The notes beneath the pieces were generated by a model. It made no database searches. It saw nothing but the letters and a program-made list of their open reading frames with translations, and had not been told where the DNA came from. Position numbers and translations under genes: made by a program. Below, piece after piece: positions 7,099 through 14,146 of a stretch of DNA of 22,124 nucleotides (positions are counted from its first letter, which is position 1; the number at the start of each line of letters is the position of its first letter). The stretch lies in NCBI GenBank assembly GCA_045605145.1, contig JAZUPH010000031.1, positions 1 through 22,124 on the forward strand. The letters are read 5' to 3'. The DNA is from CAMNAO01 sp045605145. Lineage in GTDB: Bacteria; Bacillota; Clostridia; Oscillospirales; Oscillospiraceae.

Positions 7099-8400
7099 GT
7101 GTTAAAGACGTTGCGTAACGCTTGGAAGGTTGAAGATATCAGGAAAAAGATGCTCTTCACGCTCTTTATCCTCCTTCTTTACCGTCTGGGCAACGCGGTC
7201 CCGGTACCGTATGTCAACACGACAACGCTTCAATCTTACTTCAGTCAGTATTCCAATACTGTTCTTGGCGTATATAACGTTATGAGCGGCAGTTCGTTCT
7301 CTCAGGCAACAATCTTTGCTCTGTCGATCCAGCCGTACATTAACGCATCGATCATTATTCAGCTGCTTTGCATCGCCATTCCCGCTCTGGAGAGACTGTC
7401 CAAAGAGGGCGGCGAAGAAGGCAAGAAGAAGATCAACAACATTACCCGCTACACCACAGTTGGTATTGCTCTTATTCAGGGTTACGGTTACTACGCTCTT
7501 CTGAGCAATAACAACGCAACCTATCAGCTGCTGTCCCAGGACGGTGTGTGGCCTGCGATCGTTATTATCGCGACCTTCTGCGCCGGCTCTGCACTGCTGA
7601 TGTGGATGGGCGAGCAGATCACCGAGTTCGGTCTGTCCAACGGTATATCTGTTATCCTGTTTGTGAGCATCATTTCCCGCTTCCCGCGGAGCATCATAGG
7701 CATGGTCAGCAGTGTTATCGCGGCTCCGTCCACCTGGTGGATCTACCTGCTTATGCTCGTTGGCTCTCTTCTGATCATCGTGCTGATCGTTTTCGTCAGC
7801 AACGCCGAGAGAAGAATCCCCGTCCAGTACGCCAAGCGCGTTGTCGGACGCAAGAGCTACGGCGGCCAGTCCACCAACCTGCCCCTCAAGGTCAACATGT
7901 CCGGCGTTCTGCCTGTCATCTTTGCTCAGGCGATCGCTTCCATGCCGGCCACGATCGGCGCATTCTTCAACACTTCCGAATCCGGTTTCTGGAGTGGTTT
8001 CCTCAGCCTGTTTGATACCTCTTCCTGGTTCTATATCGTGTTCTATGCACTGCTGATCGTTTTCTTCAGCTACTTCTACTCCACGATACAGTTCAACCCC
8101 ATCGAGGTTGCAAACAATCTGAGAAAGAACGGTGGATATATCCCCGGCTTCCGCCCGGGCAAGCCCACCAGCGAGTTTATCAGCAAGGTGCTCAATAAGA
8201 TCACCATGTTCGGCGCCCTTTATCTGGCGGTCATCGCCATTGTGCCGATCATCATCAGTAAGTTCTCCACTGTTGCTGCCAGCAGCGGCATTTCCGTCGG
8301 TGGCACATCCCTCATCATCGTCGTGGGCGTAGCCCTGGAGATCATGAGAGACCTTGAGAACCACCTGCTGTTGAGACACTACAAGGGCTTCCTTGAGTGA
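7099..8400 (+). CDS. secY: Protein translocase subunit SecY
   Basis: SecY is the pore of the Sec translocon in the cytoplasmic membrane and works with SecE, SecG and SecA. The protein has 433 residues, with about ten hydrophobic segments. The N-terminus is typical (LRNAWKVEDIRKKMLFTLFI), followed by VPVPYVNTTTL and the plug-region GVYNVMSGSSFSQATIFALS. Later come the cytoplasmic-loop motifs ERRIPVQYAKRVVG and NPIEVANNLRKNGGYIPGFR. The start is GTG, one base after the rplO stop, with GAGGTGG at 7086-7092 as a modest ribosome-binding site inside rplO. The 3' end nearly abuts adk. Confidence 0.98.
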   Translation: MLKTLRNAWKVEDIRKKMLFTLFILLLYRLGNAVPVPYVNTTTLQSYFSQYSNTVLGVYNVMSGSSFSQATIFALSIQPYINASIIIQLLCIAIPALERLSKEGGEEGKKKINNITRYTTVGIALIQGYGYYALLSNNNATYQLLSQDGVWPAIVIIATFCAGSALLMWMGEQITEFGLSNGISVILFVSIISRFPRSIIGMVSSVIAAPSTWWIYLLMLVGSLLIIVLIVFVSNAERRIPVQYAKRVVGRKSYGGQSTNLPLKVNMSGVLPVIFAQAIASMPATIGAFFNTSESGFWSGFLSLFDTSSWFYIVFYALLIVFFSYFYSTIQFNPIEVANNLRKNGGYIPGFRPGKPTSEFISKVLNKITMFGALYLAVIAIVPIIISKFSTVAASSGISVGGTSLIIVVGVALEIMRDLENHLLLRHYKGFLE

Positions 8401-8410
8401 GGATAATCAA

Positions 8411-9046
8411 ATGAAACTTATACTCCTCGGCGCACCCGGTGCCGGAAAAGGTACACAGGCTGAGCTTCTGGCAAAGAAGCTGAATATTCCTGTGATCTCC
8501 ACCGGCAACATCCTGCGAGCTGCTGTTAAAAACGGCACGCCTACCGGCCTTCTTGCAAAAGAGAAGATGGACAAGGGCGAGCTCGTCAGTGACGACATTA
8601 TTATTGGCATCGTTAAGGAAAGACTGGCCGAGCCCGACTGCAACGCCGGTTACATCCTTGACGGTGTACCCAGAACCCTTGCACAGGCCAAGGCCATTGA
8701 TCAGGCCGGCATCGTGATCGATGCTGTTTTGCTCATCGATGTTGCCGACGCCGTGATCGAGGAGCGCATGACCGGCCGCCGCACCTGCCTTAAGTGCGGT
8801 GCGACCTACCACGTGGCAGCAAACCCGCCCAAGACTGAGGGCGTGTGCGATGCCTGCGGTGCAGAGCTTACCGTCCGCAAGGATGACAAGCCCGAGACGG
8901 TCAGAAACAGACTCAGCATCTATCATGCGGAAACCGAGCCTCTCGTAAAATATTATGAGGAGCAGGGTAAGCTCCGCCGGGCAGAGGGCAATGCCCCGCT
9001 CGCAGCCGTTTGTGCCAACGTTGAATCGGCCCTGGGTATCGGCTGA
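8411..9046 (+). CDS. adk: Adenylate kinase, zinc-LID form
   Basis: Adk interconverts ATP + AMP and 2 ADP in the cytoplasm. The frame opens at 8393 inside secY, but the ATG at 8411 follows GTGAGGA at a suitable distance and gives a standard N-terminus, MKLILLGAPGAGKGTQAE. The P-loop is GAPGAGKGT (residues 7-15). The AMP-binding segment is ISTGNILRAA. The LID has four zinc-ligand cysteines (C126, C129, C146, C149), as in Gram-positive Adk. The length is 211 residues. One oddity: the usually invariant GFPRT motif reads GVPRT (residues 85-89). The stop overlaps the map ATG. Confidence 0.97.
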   Translation: MKLILLGAPGAGKGTQAELLAKKLNIPVISTGNILRAAVKNGTPTGLLAKEKMDKGELVSDDIIIGIVKERLAEPDCNAGYILDGVPRTLAQAKAIDQAGIVIDAVLLIDVADAVIEERMTGRRTCLKCGATYHVAANPPKTEGVCDACGAELTVRKDDKPETVRNRLSIYHAETEPLVKYYEEQGKLRRAEGNAPLAAVCANVESALGIG

Positions 9047-9795
9047 TGATAAAACTCAAATCCCCCAGGGAAATTGAGATAATGCGCCGGGCGGGGAAAA
9101 TTACCGCGGCAGCCCGTGCTTTGGCAGGGAGTATGGTAGCCCCCGGCGTAACAACCCGAGAAATTGACAAAGCGGTTCACGATTATATTCTCTCACAGGG
9201 CGCTGTCCCGACCTTCCTGAATTACGGCGGCTTCCCCGGAAGCGCGTGCATCTCCATAAATGATGAGGTGATCCACGGCATTCCCGGCTCCCGCAAGATA
9301 AGGGAAGGGGACATCGTCAGCGTGGATGTGGGCGCTAAGATAGACGGATACACCGGCGACTGTGCCGGCACCTATCCGGCCGGTGAGATCTCCGTCGAGG
9401 CAAAACGCCTCATCGAGATCACCAGGCAGAGCTTCTTTGAAGGCATAAAATATGCCAGAAAGGGCTATCGTCTCAGTGACATCTCCCACGCGATACAGGT
9501 ATTTGTAGAGAAGAATGGATTTTCGGTCGTGCGTGACTTCGTGGGACACGGTGTTGGTCAGGACCTCCACGAAGACCCGCAGATTCCCAACTTCGGCAGT
9601 CCCGGGCGCGGCCCGCGGCTGCTCCCCGGTATGACCCTGGCGATTGAGCCGATGGTCAACGCCGGAGGATTCGCGGTTAAAGTCTTGCCGGATGGCTGGA
9701 CGGTGAAGACCAGGGATGGAAGCCTTTCGGCCCATTATGAGAATACGATTCTTATAACCGATGGCGATCCCGAGATCCTTACCCCGCAGGAGTGA
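9046..9795 (+). CDS. map: Methionine aminopeptidase, type I
   Basis: Map removes the initiator methionine from nascent proteins using a dinuclear metal centre. The 249-residue protein has all expected ligands: D94 (VSVDVGAKIDG), D105 (GDCAGTY), H168 (FVGHGVGQDLHEDP), E201 (LAIEPMV) and E232 (YENTILIT), plus the substrate-contacting H77 in INDEVIHGIP. No N-terminal zinc-ribbon or SH3-binding extension is present, so it is the short type Ia form. It overlaps adk by one base and is 7 nt upstream of the KOW gene. Confidence 0.97.
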   Translation: MIKLKSPREIEIMRRAGKITAAARALAGSMVAPGVTTREIDKAVHDYILSQGAVPTFLNYGGFPGSACISINDEVIHGIPGSRKIREGDIVSVDVGAKIDGYTGDCAGTYPAGEISVEAKRLIEITRQSFFEGIKYARKGYRLSDISHAIQVFVEKNGFSVVRDFVGHGVGQDLHEDPQIPNFGSPGRGPRLLPGMTLAIEPMVNAGGFAVKVLPDGWTVKTRDGSLSAHYENTILITDGDPEILTPQE

Positions 9796-9802
9796 CGACC
9801 TT

Positions 9803-10093
9803 ATGAGGATCCAGAAATCCGACATTGTCCTTTCTCTCGCCGGCAGAGACCAGGGTGACATCTTCTTCGCACTTGAGGTGAAGGATGGCTTTGTCTGGCT
9901 GGCGGACGGCAAGGGACGAAAGGTTGAAAAGCCCAAGCGTAAAAAGCTCAGGCATCTGCGCCATGTGTGCAGCAGCGACAGTCCGGCCGCCGAGAAGATA
10001 CGCAGCGGTCAAACTGTTACAAATAACGAGTTAAAACGAACTCTGAAGTCTATTTTCAATAGGCCAAACGGAACTATCGAGGAGGTATGTTAA
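9803..10093 (+). CDS. KOW-domain RNA-binding protein (L14e/L6e/L27e-like)
   Basis: This 96-residue basic protein starts at the ATG at 9803, with GGAG at 9789-9792 inside the map 3' end. The N-terminal part (IQKSDIVLSLAGRDQGDIFF, residues 3-22) is a KOW-type motif. A lysine-rich stretch follows (KVEKPKRKKLRHLRHV). Small KOW proteins at exactly this place between map and infA recur in Firmicutes and are usually annotated as L14e-like RNA-binding proteins. A role in ribosome function is inferred from position. The stop is immediately followed by the infA ATG with no gap. Confidence 0.85.
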   Translation: MRIQKSDIVLSLAGRDQGDIFFALEVKDGFVWLADGKGRKVEKPKRKKLRHLRHVCSSDSPAAEKIRSGQTVTNNELKRTLKSIFNRPNGTIEEVC

Positions 10094-10312
10094 ATGGCAA
10101 AGGACGATATGATCGAGCTGGAAGGCACAGTAGTAGAATCCTTACCCAACACCATGTTCACTGTCGATATTGGCAATGGCCACACGATTCTGGCGCATAT
10201 TTCCGGAAAGCTCCGTATGAATTTCATCAGGATCCTTCCGGGCGATAAGGTAACGGTGCAGATGTCACCTTATGACCTTACCCGCGGCAGGATTACGTGG
10301 CGCAGTAAATAA
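10094..10312 (+). CDS. infA: Translation initiation factor IF-1
   Basis: IF-1 binds the 30S A site and helps IF-2 and IF-3 during initiation. The protein has 72 residues, the canonical size. It is an OB-fold protein with MIELEGTVVESLPNTMFTVD, the RNA-binding GHTILAHISGKLRMNFIRIL and the C-terminal SPYDLTRGRITWRSK. GAGGAGG within the end of the KOW gene gives its ribosome-binding site. A small 5-bp hairpin (10315-10319 with 10326-10330) separates it from rpmJ. Confidence 0.98.
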   Translation: MAKDDMIELEGTVVESLPNTMFTVDIGNGHTILAHISGKLRMNFIRILPGDKVTVQMSPYDLTRGRITWRSK

Positions 10313-10355
10313 AGCCGGGTAACATCCCGGACCAGCAATTAGGAGGTTATTTCAA

Positions 10356-10469
10356 ATGAAAGTCAGACCGTCCGTAAAGCCCATGTGCGAGAAGTGCAAG
10401 GTCATCAAGCGCCATGGCAAGGTCATGGTCATCTGCGAGAACCCCAAGCATAAGCAGAGGCAGGGCTGA
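10356..10469 (+). CDS. rpmJ: 50S ribosomal protein L36
   Basis: L36 is the smallest 50S protein and a zinc finger. The translation gives 37 residues, the exact family length, starting MKVRPSVKPMCEKCKVIKRH. Zinc ligands C11, C14, C27 and H32 are all present, so this is the C+ paralogue. AGGAGG at 10341-10346 precedes the ATG. It sits between infA and rpsM as in most Firmicutes. The 99 nt after it form a structured leader for rpsM. Confidence 0.97.
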   Translation: MKVRPSVKPMCEKCKVIKRHGKVMVICENPKHKQRQG

Positions 10470-10471
10470 CA

Positions 10472-10555
10472 GCTCCCGGAAGTCCTCGAAAGAGACACGG
10501 GAATACACCGTGCGCCATAATGGCGCCAAACGAATACCAATGTGATTCGAAAGGA
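10472..10555 (+). promoter_or_regulatory. Three-hairpin mRNA leader before rpsM; candidate regulatory RNA
   Basis: The rpmJ-rpsM gap can form three successive hairpins. The first pairs 10474-10478 with 10498-10502, then 10482-10483 and 10485-10487 with 10492-10496, closed by a GAAA tetraloop. The second is GCGCCA 10512-10517 with UGGCGC 10521-10526. The third is 10531-10537 with 10542-10549 with one bulge. The rpsM Shine-Dalgarno (AAGGAA, 10551-10555) is weak and about 13 nt from the ATG, unlike its neighbours. In E. coli S4 represses the alpha operon through a structured rpsM leader, so an analogous control is plausible but unproven. Confidence 0.5.
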
Positions 10556-10568
10556 ATGATTAACAAGT

Positions 10569-10937
10569 ATGGCACGAATTTCCGGCGTTGACCTGCCCAG
10601 GGAAAAACGGATCGAAGTCGGTCTCACCTATGTCTACGGCATCGGACCGGCAACCGCTAAGAAGATCTGCGAAGAGACTGGTATCAATCCTGACACCCGC
10701 GTGAAGAATCTCACCGAGGCTGAGGAAGCCAAGCTCAGAGAGTGCATCGATAAGAACTACCTCGTAGAGGGCGACCTGAGACGTTCCGTCGCTATGGACA
10801 TTAAGCGTCTTACCGAGATCGGCTGCTACAGAGGTTACCGCCACAGAAAGGGCCTGCCCGTCCGTGGCCAGAGAAGCAAGACTAATGCCCGTACCCGCAA
10901 GGGCCCGAAGCACACCGTCGCCAACAAGAAGAAGTAA
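10569..10937 (+). CDS. rpsM: 30S ribosomal protein S13
   Basis: S13 lies in the 30S head, contacts L5 across the subunit bridge and touches P-site tRNA through its C-terminal tail. The protein has 122 residues, starting MARISGVDLPREKRIEVGLT, with the helix-hairpin-helix YGIGPATAKKICEETGI and the C-terminal block RGLPVRGQRSKTNARTRKG-like sequence (KGLPVRGQRSKTNARTRKG). It begins the alpha-operon part of the cluster. The ribosome-binding site is weak, which may mean the preceding RNA leader controls initiation. Confidence 0.98.
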   Translation: MARISGVDLPREKRIEVGLTYVYGIGPATAKKICEETGINPDTRVKNLTEAEEAKLRECIDKNYLVEGDLRRSVAMDIKRLTEIGCYRGYRHRKGLPVRGQRSKTNARTRKGPKHTVANKKK

Positions 10938-10953
10938 GAGGGAGGGATAAGCA

Positions 10954-11352
10954 ATGGCATCACCCAAGAAGGCTAAGGTCAGGACCAAACGCCGCGAGAG
11001 AAAAAATATTGAAAAAGGTGCTGTGCATATCAGCTCTTCCTTCAATAACACCATGGTCACCATTACCGATCCCAACGGCAACGCCATTTCCTGGGCTTCC
11101 GCCGGTGAGATGGGTTTCCGTGGCAGCAAGAAGTCCACTCCTTTTGCAGCTCAGTCTGCGGCTGAGACCGCGGCTAAGGCAGCGATGGAGCATGGTCTGA
11201 AGTCCGTTGAGGTCTTTGTTAAGGGCCCCGGTTCCGGCCGTGAGTCCGCGATCCGTGCACTCCAGTCCGTTGGCCTGGAAGTCACCATGATCAAGGACGT
11301 CACCCCCATCCCGCACAACGGCTGCCGTCCCCCCAAGAGACGCAGAGTATAA
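10954..11352 (+). CDS. rpsK: 30S ribosomal protein S11
   Basis: S11 is in the 30S platform near the mRNA exit. The protein has 132 residues. Diagnostic segments are AVHISSSFNNTMVTITDPNG, GFRGSKKSTPFAAQSAAETA, VFVKGPGSGRESAIRALQ and the C-terminal TPIPHNGCRPPKRRRV. GGGAGGG precedes the ATG. It is 15 nt upstream of rpsD. Confidence 0.98.
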   Translation: MASPKKAKVRTKRRERKNIEKGAVHISSSFNNTMVTITDPNGNAISWASAGEMGFRGSKKSTPFAAQSAAETAAKAAMEHGLKSVEVFVKGPGSGRESAIRALQSVGLEVTMIKDVTPIPHNGCRPPKRRRV

Positions 11353-11367
11353 GGAGGAAAATAGAAA

Positions 11368-11994
11368 ATGGCAAGATATACAGATGCTGTCTGCCGCATG
11401 TGCCGCAGAGAGAATCAGAAGCTTTTCCTCAAGGGCGACAAGTGCTACACTGATAAGTGCCCCGTCGCTAAGAGATCCTACGCTCCCGGCCAGCACGGTC
11501 AGGGCCGCAGCAAGACCTCTGAATACGGCATGCAGCTTCGTGAGAAGCAGAAGGCCAAAAGATATTACGGCGTTCTCGAGGCCCAGTTCCGCGGCTATTA
11601 CGAGATCGCTATGAAGCGCAAGGGTAAGACCGGTGAGAACCTCCTGTCCATCCTTGAGTCCAGACTTGACAACGTCATCTACCGTCTCGGCTTCGCTATG
11701 AGCCGTGCCGAGGCCAGACAGATGGTTTCTCACGGTCACTTCACCGTCAACGGTGTTAAGACCGACATCCCCTCCTTCCTGGTGAAGCCGGGCATGACCA
11801 TCGCTCTGAAAGAGTCCAGCCGCAGTCTTGACAAGTTCAAGGGCAACCTGGAGGCTAACGCTTCCCGTCCTGCTCCCAAGTGGCTTGACTTCAACGCAGA
11901 GAACTTTGCTGCGAAGGTTATCGCCCTTCCACAGAGAGATGACATCGACCTGCCCATTGAGGAACAGCTGATCGTCGAGTTGTACTCCAAGTAA
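11368..11994 (+). CDS. rpsD: 30S ribosomal protein S4, zinc form
   Basis: S4 is a primary 16S rRNA binder at the mRNA entry, important for assembly and fidelity. The protein has 208 residues. Four cysteines (C9, C12, C26, C31) form the N-terminal zinc site seen in many Gram-positive S4 proteins. The S4 RNA-binding domain is recognisable in RLDNVIYRLGFAMSRAEARQ and MVSHGHFTVNGVK. In some Firmicutes rpsD stands alone, but here it remains in the alpha cluster. AAGGAGG precedes it. A 72-nt gap follows before rpoA. Confidence 0.98.
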   Translation: MARYTDAVCRMCRRENQKLFLKGDKCYTDKCPVAKRSYAPGQHGQGRSKTSEYGMQLREKQKAKRYYGVLEAQFRGYYEIAMKRKGKTGENLLSILESRLDNVIYRLGFAMSRAEARQMVSHGHFTVNGVKTDIPSFLVKPGMTIALKESSRSLDKFKGNLEANASRPAPKWLDFNAENFAAKVIALPQRDDIDLPIEEQLIVELYSK

Positions 11995-12066
11995 TATCCT
12001 AACCCTCATTGGAAAGCTGTTATTTTAGGTGGAATCACCGAACAAAAAAGGAGGGTAAACGCATAA

Positions 12067-13017
12067 ATGATAGAGATTGAAAAGCCGCGCATTGAATGTA
12101 TCGAAGATCAAGGCGATGAAAGCTACGGCAAGTTTGTTGTGGAGCCTCTTGAGAGAGGCTACGGCACTACGCTCGGCAATGCTCTGCGCAGAATTCTCCT
12201 CTCATCCCTGCCCGGAACAGCGGTAACATCCATTAAGATAGCCGGAGTTCAGCATGAGTTCTCCACTATCCCCGGCGTGAAGGAAGATGTCACTGAGATC
12301 GTCCTTAACGTTAAGGGCATTATTGCCAAGCTGTTTTCCCAGGGTGCAAAGACCGTATATATTGAAGCACAGGGCCAGTGTGAAGTCACTGCCAGTGATA
12401 TTAAGGCTGATGGCGAATTTGAGGTTCTCAATCCGGACCTTCACATTGCCACCCTTGGTCCCGATGCAGTTCTGAGCATGGAGCTGACCTTCAACCACGG
12501 CAGAGGTTATGTTGCGGCAGAGAAGAATAAGCTTAGCCAGCCTGTTATTGGCGTCATCCCTGTCGACTCGATCTATACACCGGTTCTTAAAGTCAATTAC
12601 ACTGTTGAAAATACCCGCGTTGGCAACGTGACCGACTTCGACAAGCTCACGCTTGAAGTCTGGACGGACAAGACTATCTGCGCAAGAGACGCCGTGTCCC
12701 TGGGTGCAAAGATCCTTTGCGAGCATTTTGCACTGTTCACCGACCTGAGCGAGAATATCAGCAACAGCAGCATTGTTGTTGATCGTGAAGATGGCAAGCC
12801 CGACAAGCTCCTTGAGATGACTATTGAAGAGCTTGACCTCTCCGTACGCAGCTTCAACTGCCTTAAGAGAGCAAACATCAACACGGTCGAGGACCTGATC
12901 TCCAAGACTGAAGAAGATATGATCAAGGTGCGCAACCTGGGTCACAAGTCTCTGGAAGAAGTAGTCCATAAGCTTGAAATGATGGGACTGTCTCTGGCCA
13001 AAGAAGAGAACGCCTGA
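12067..13017 (+). CDS. rpoA: DNA-directed RNA polymerase alpha subunit
   Basis: The alpha dimer nucleates RNA polymerase assembly, and its C-terminal domain binds UP elements and regulators. The protein has 316 residues, normal for Firmicutes. The N-terminal assembly domain has KFVVEPLERGYGTTLGNALR and RILLSSLPGTAVTSIKIAGV. The C-terminal domain is RSFNCLKRANINTVEDLI followed by KVRNLGHKSLEEVVHKL. AGGAGGG at 12050-12056 supports the ATG. The preceding 72-nt gap shows only short potential stems. Confidence 0.98.
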   Translation: MIEIEKPRIECIEDQGDESYGKFVVEPLERGYGTTLGNALRRILLSSLPGTAVTSIKIAGVQHEFSTIPGVKEDVTEIVLNVKGIIAKLFSQGAKTVYIEAQGQCEVTASDIKADGEFEVLNPDLHIATLGPDAVLSMELTFNHGRGYVAAEKNKLSQPVIGVIPVDSIYTPVLKVNYTVENTRVGNVTDFDKLTLEVWTDKTICARDAVSLGAKILCEHFALFTDLSENISNSSIVVDREDGKPDKLLEMTIEELDLSVRSFNCLKRANINTVEDLISKTEEDMIKVRNLGHKSLEEVVHKLEMMGLSLAKEENA

Positions 13018-13045
13018 TCGACAGTTTCGTTAAGGAGGAAAAATA

Positions 13046-13387
13046 ATGTTCGGACATCGTAAGCTCGGCAAGACTTCTGCTCAGCGTAAGGCCATGCTTC
13101 GCCAGCAGGTCACTGACTTCCTGGACAACGGAAGAATGGAGACCACTTTCTACAGAGCTAAGGAAGTCGCTCCGGTTGCCGAAAAAATGATCACCCTTGG
13201 TAAGAAGGGCACTCTCGCCGCAAGACGTCAGGCTCTGGCCTACATCACCAGAGAAGATGTCGTCACTAAGATTTTTAGTGAGCTGGCCCCCAAGTACGAA
13301 GGCCGCAACGGTGGTTACACCCGCGTCACCCGTACCGGTCCCCGCCGCGGTGATGCAGCCGAGATGGCTGTCATCGAGCTGGTCTGA
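13046..13387 (+). CDS. rplQ: 50S ribosomal protein L17
   Basis: L17 lies near the exit tunnel. The protein has 113 residues and starts MFGHRKLGKTSAQRKAMLRQ (family pattern RKLGRxSxHRKAMLRN). The C-terminal half has the pattern GGYTRVTRTGPRRGDAAEMA. AAGGAGG precedes it. It is the last gene of the ribosomal cluster and is followed 20 nt later by a strong terminator. The ecfA/ecfT-truA-rplM-rpsI genes that often follow in Firmicutes are absent. Confidence 0.98.
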   Translation: MFGHRKLGKTSAQRKAMLRQQVTDFLDNGRMETTFYRAKEVAPVAEKMITLGKKGTLAARRQALAYITREDVVTKIFSELAPKYEGRNGGYTRVTRTGPRRGDAAEMAVIELV

Positions 13388-13407
13388 TCACCCGCTTGAA
13401 AAGAAAC

Positions 13408-13441
13408 GCTCCTGCAGATATCTGCAGGAGCTTCTTTTTTT
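13408..13441 (+). terminator. Rho-independent terminator of the ribosomal operon
   Basis: A perfect 11-bp stem (13408-13418 with 13421-13431) is followed by TTC and then an uninterrupted T run. It lies 20 nt past the rplQ stop and no same-operon gene follows, so it ends the S10-spc-alpha transcript. Confidence 0.93.
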
Positions 13442-13483
13442 GCAGTGACTGTGACAAATAACGGATATAGCAGGTAAAAGGTA

Positions 13484-13512
13484 TTTACATATCAATTCGC
13501 TTGTGTTATATT
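13484..13512 (+). promoter_or_regulatory. Sigma-A promoter for the tandem PH-like genes
   Basis: TTTACA (13484-13489) and TATATT (13507-13512) are separated by 17 nt, with a TG upstream of the -10. Transcription would start near 13519, about 40 nt before the first gene. Located directly after the ribosomal terminator, it would make the downstream pair an independent unit. Confidence 0.65.
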
Positions 13513-13560
13513 AAGGTTAAGATGATTCACACATGTCCAGCCACAAAAGGAGGTACAGGC

Positions 13561-14103
13561 ATGGCAAAACACAGCGAGGAGGCATGGGAAGTAAGCTACC
13601 TTATGGAAGGGGAAGAAATCCTCTGGCGCGGAAAGCCGAATGCAAAACAACTGCTGACCCGGGAAGACATTTTCCTGCTACCCTTCAGCATCCTGTGGGG
13701 CGGATTTTCAGTTGGCCTCACAGTGTTTATGACTGCCCGTGGGGAGCTTGGCAATATGCCGCCTGTGTTCTTCATTTTCCCAATTATTGGCATATATCTG
13801 CTCTTTGGCCGCTTTGTCCATAGGAGCATGCTGCTGAGAAACACTGAGTATATCATCACAAATAGGCGCATCGTCATTAAAAGATGGACATCTGTTTTGG
13901 AGCTTTGGGGCAATAATTTGCCTCCGATGAAATCACGGATTAAGGCGGACGGCAGCGGCACGATTGAGTTCCACAGCCCTATCAATGCGCCGCGGCTTTC
14001 AGTTAAATATTCGGCGCTGACAAGTCCCCAGTACGGACTAGAAAACCTTTCCGATGCTGCGGACGCGGTGAAGGCCATTGGACGGCTCCGTGAAGCCGAA
14101 TGA
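13561..14103 (+). CDS. Small membrane protein with bacterial PH-like domain (copy A)
   Basis: The frame opens at 13501 but AAGGAGGT at 13547-13554 points to the ATG at 13561, giving 180 residues. A conserved N-terminal motif (YLMEGEEILWRGKP) precedes two likely membrane segments (about 36-57 and 67-86). Next comes the pattern EYIITNRRIVIK (95-107), the hallmark strand pair of bacterial PH (DUF304/bPH_2-type) domains. The rest (KADGSGTIEF) continues the beta-rich domain. Function is unknown. It is paralogous to the next gene, sharing the same layout and motifs, so the pair arose by tandem duplication. Family assignment is by motif only. Confidence 0.72.
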   Translation: MAKHSEEAWEVSYLMEGEEILWRGKPNAKQLLTREDIFLLPFSILWGGFSVGLTVFMTARGELGNMPPVFFIFPIIGIYLLFGRFVHRSMLLRNTEYIITNRRIVIKRWTSVLELWGNNLPPMKSRIKADGSGTIEFHSPINAPRLSVKYSALTSPQYGLENLSDAADAVKAIGRLREAE

Positions 14104-14146
14104 CAAATATCCAAAATTGCAAATGAAGCGAGAAGGGAGAAGCGCT

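Noticed and set aside
7102..8379. 425-codon open frame antisense to secY
   Set aside because: It is a shadow of secY: composition is odd (Asp/Gln/Arg rich with no domain), and the plus-strand protein is unmistakable SecY.
10960..12009. 349-codon open frame antisense to rpsK and rpsD
   Set aside because: It covers two certain ribosomal genes, has no recognisable domain and no ribosome-binding site.
13501..13560. Upstream in-frame start adding 20 residues to PH-like protein A
   Set aside because: It overlaps the promoter -10 and has no ribosome-binding site; AAGGAGGT fits the ATG at 13561.
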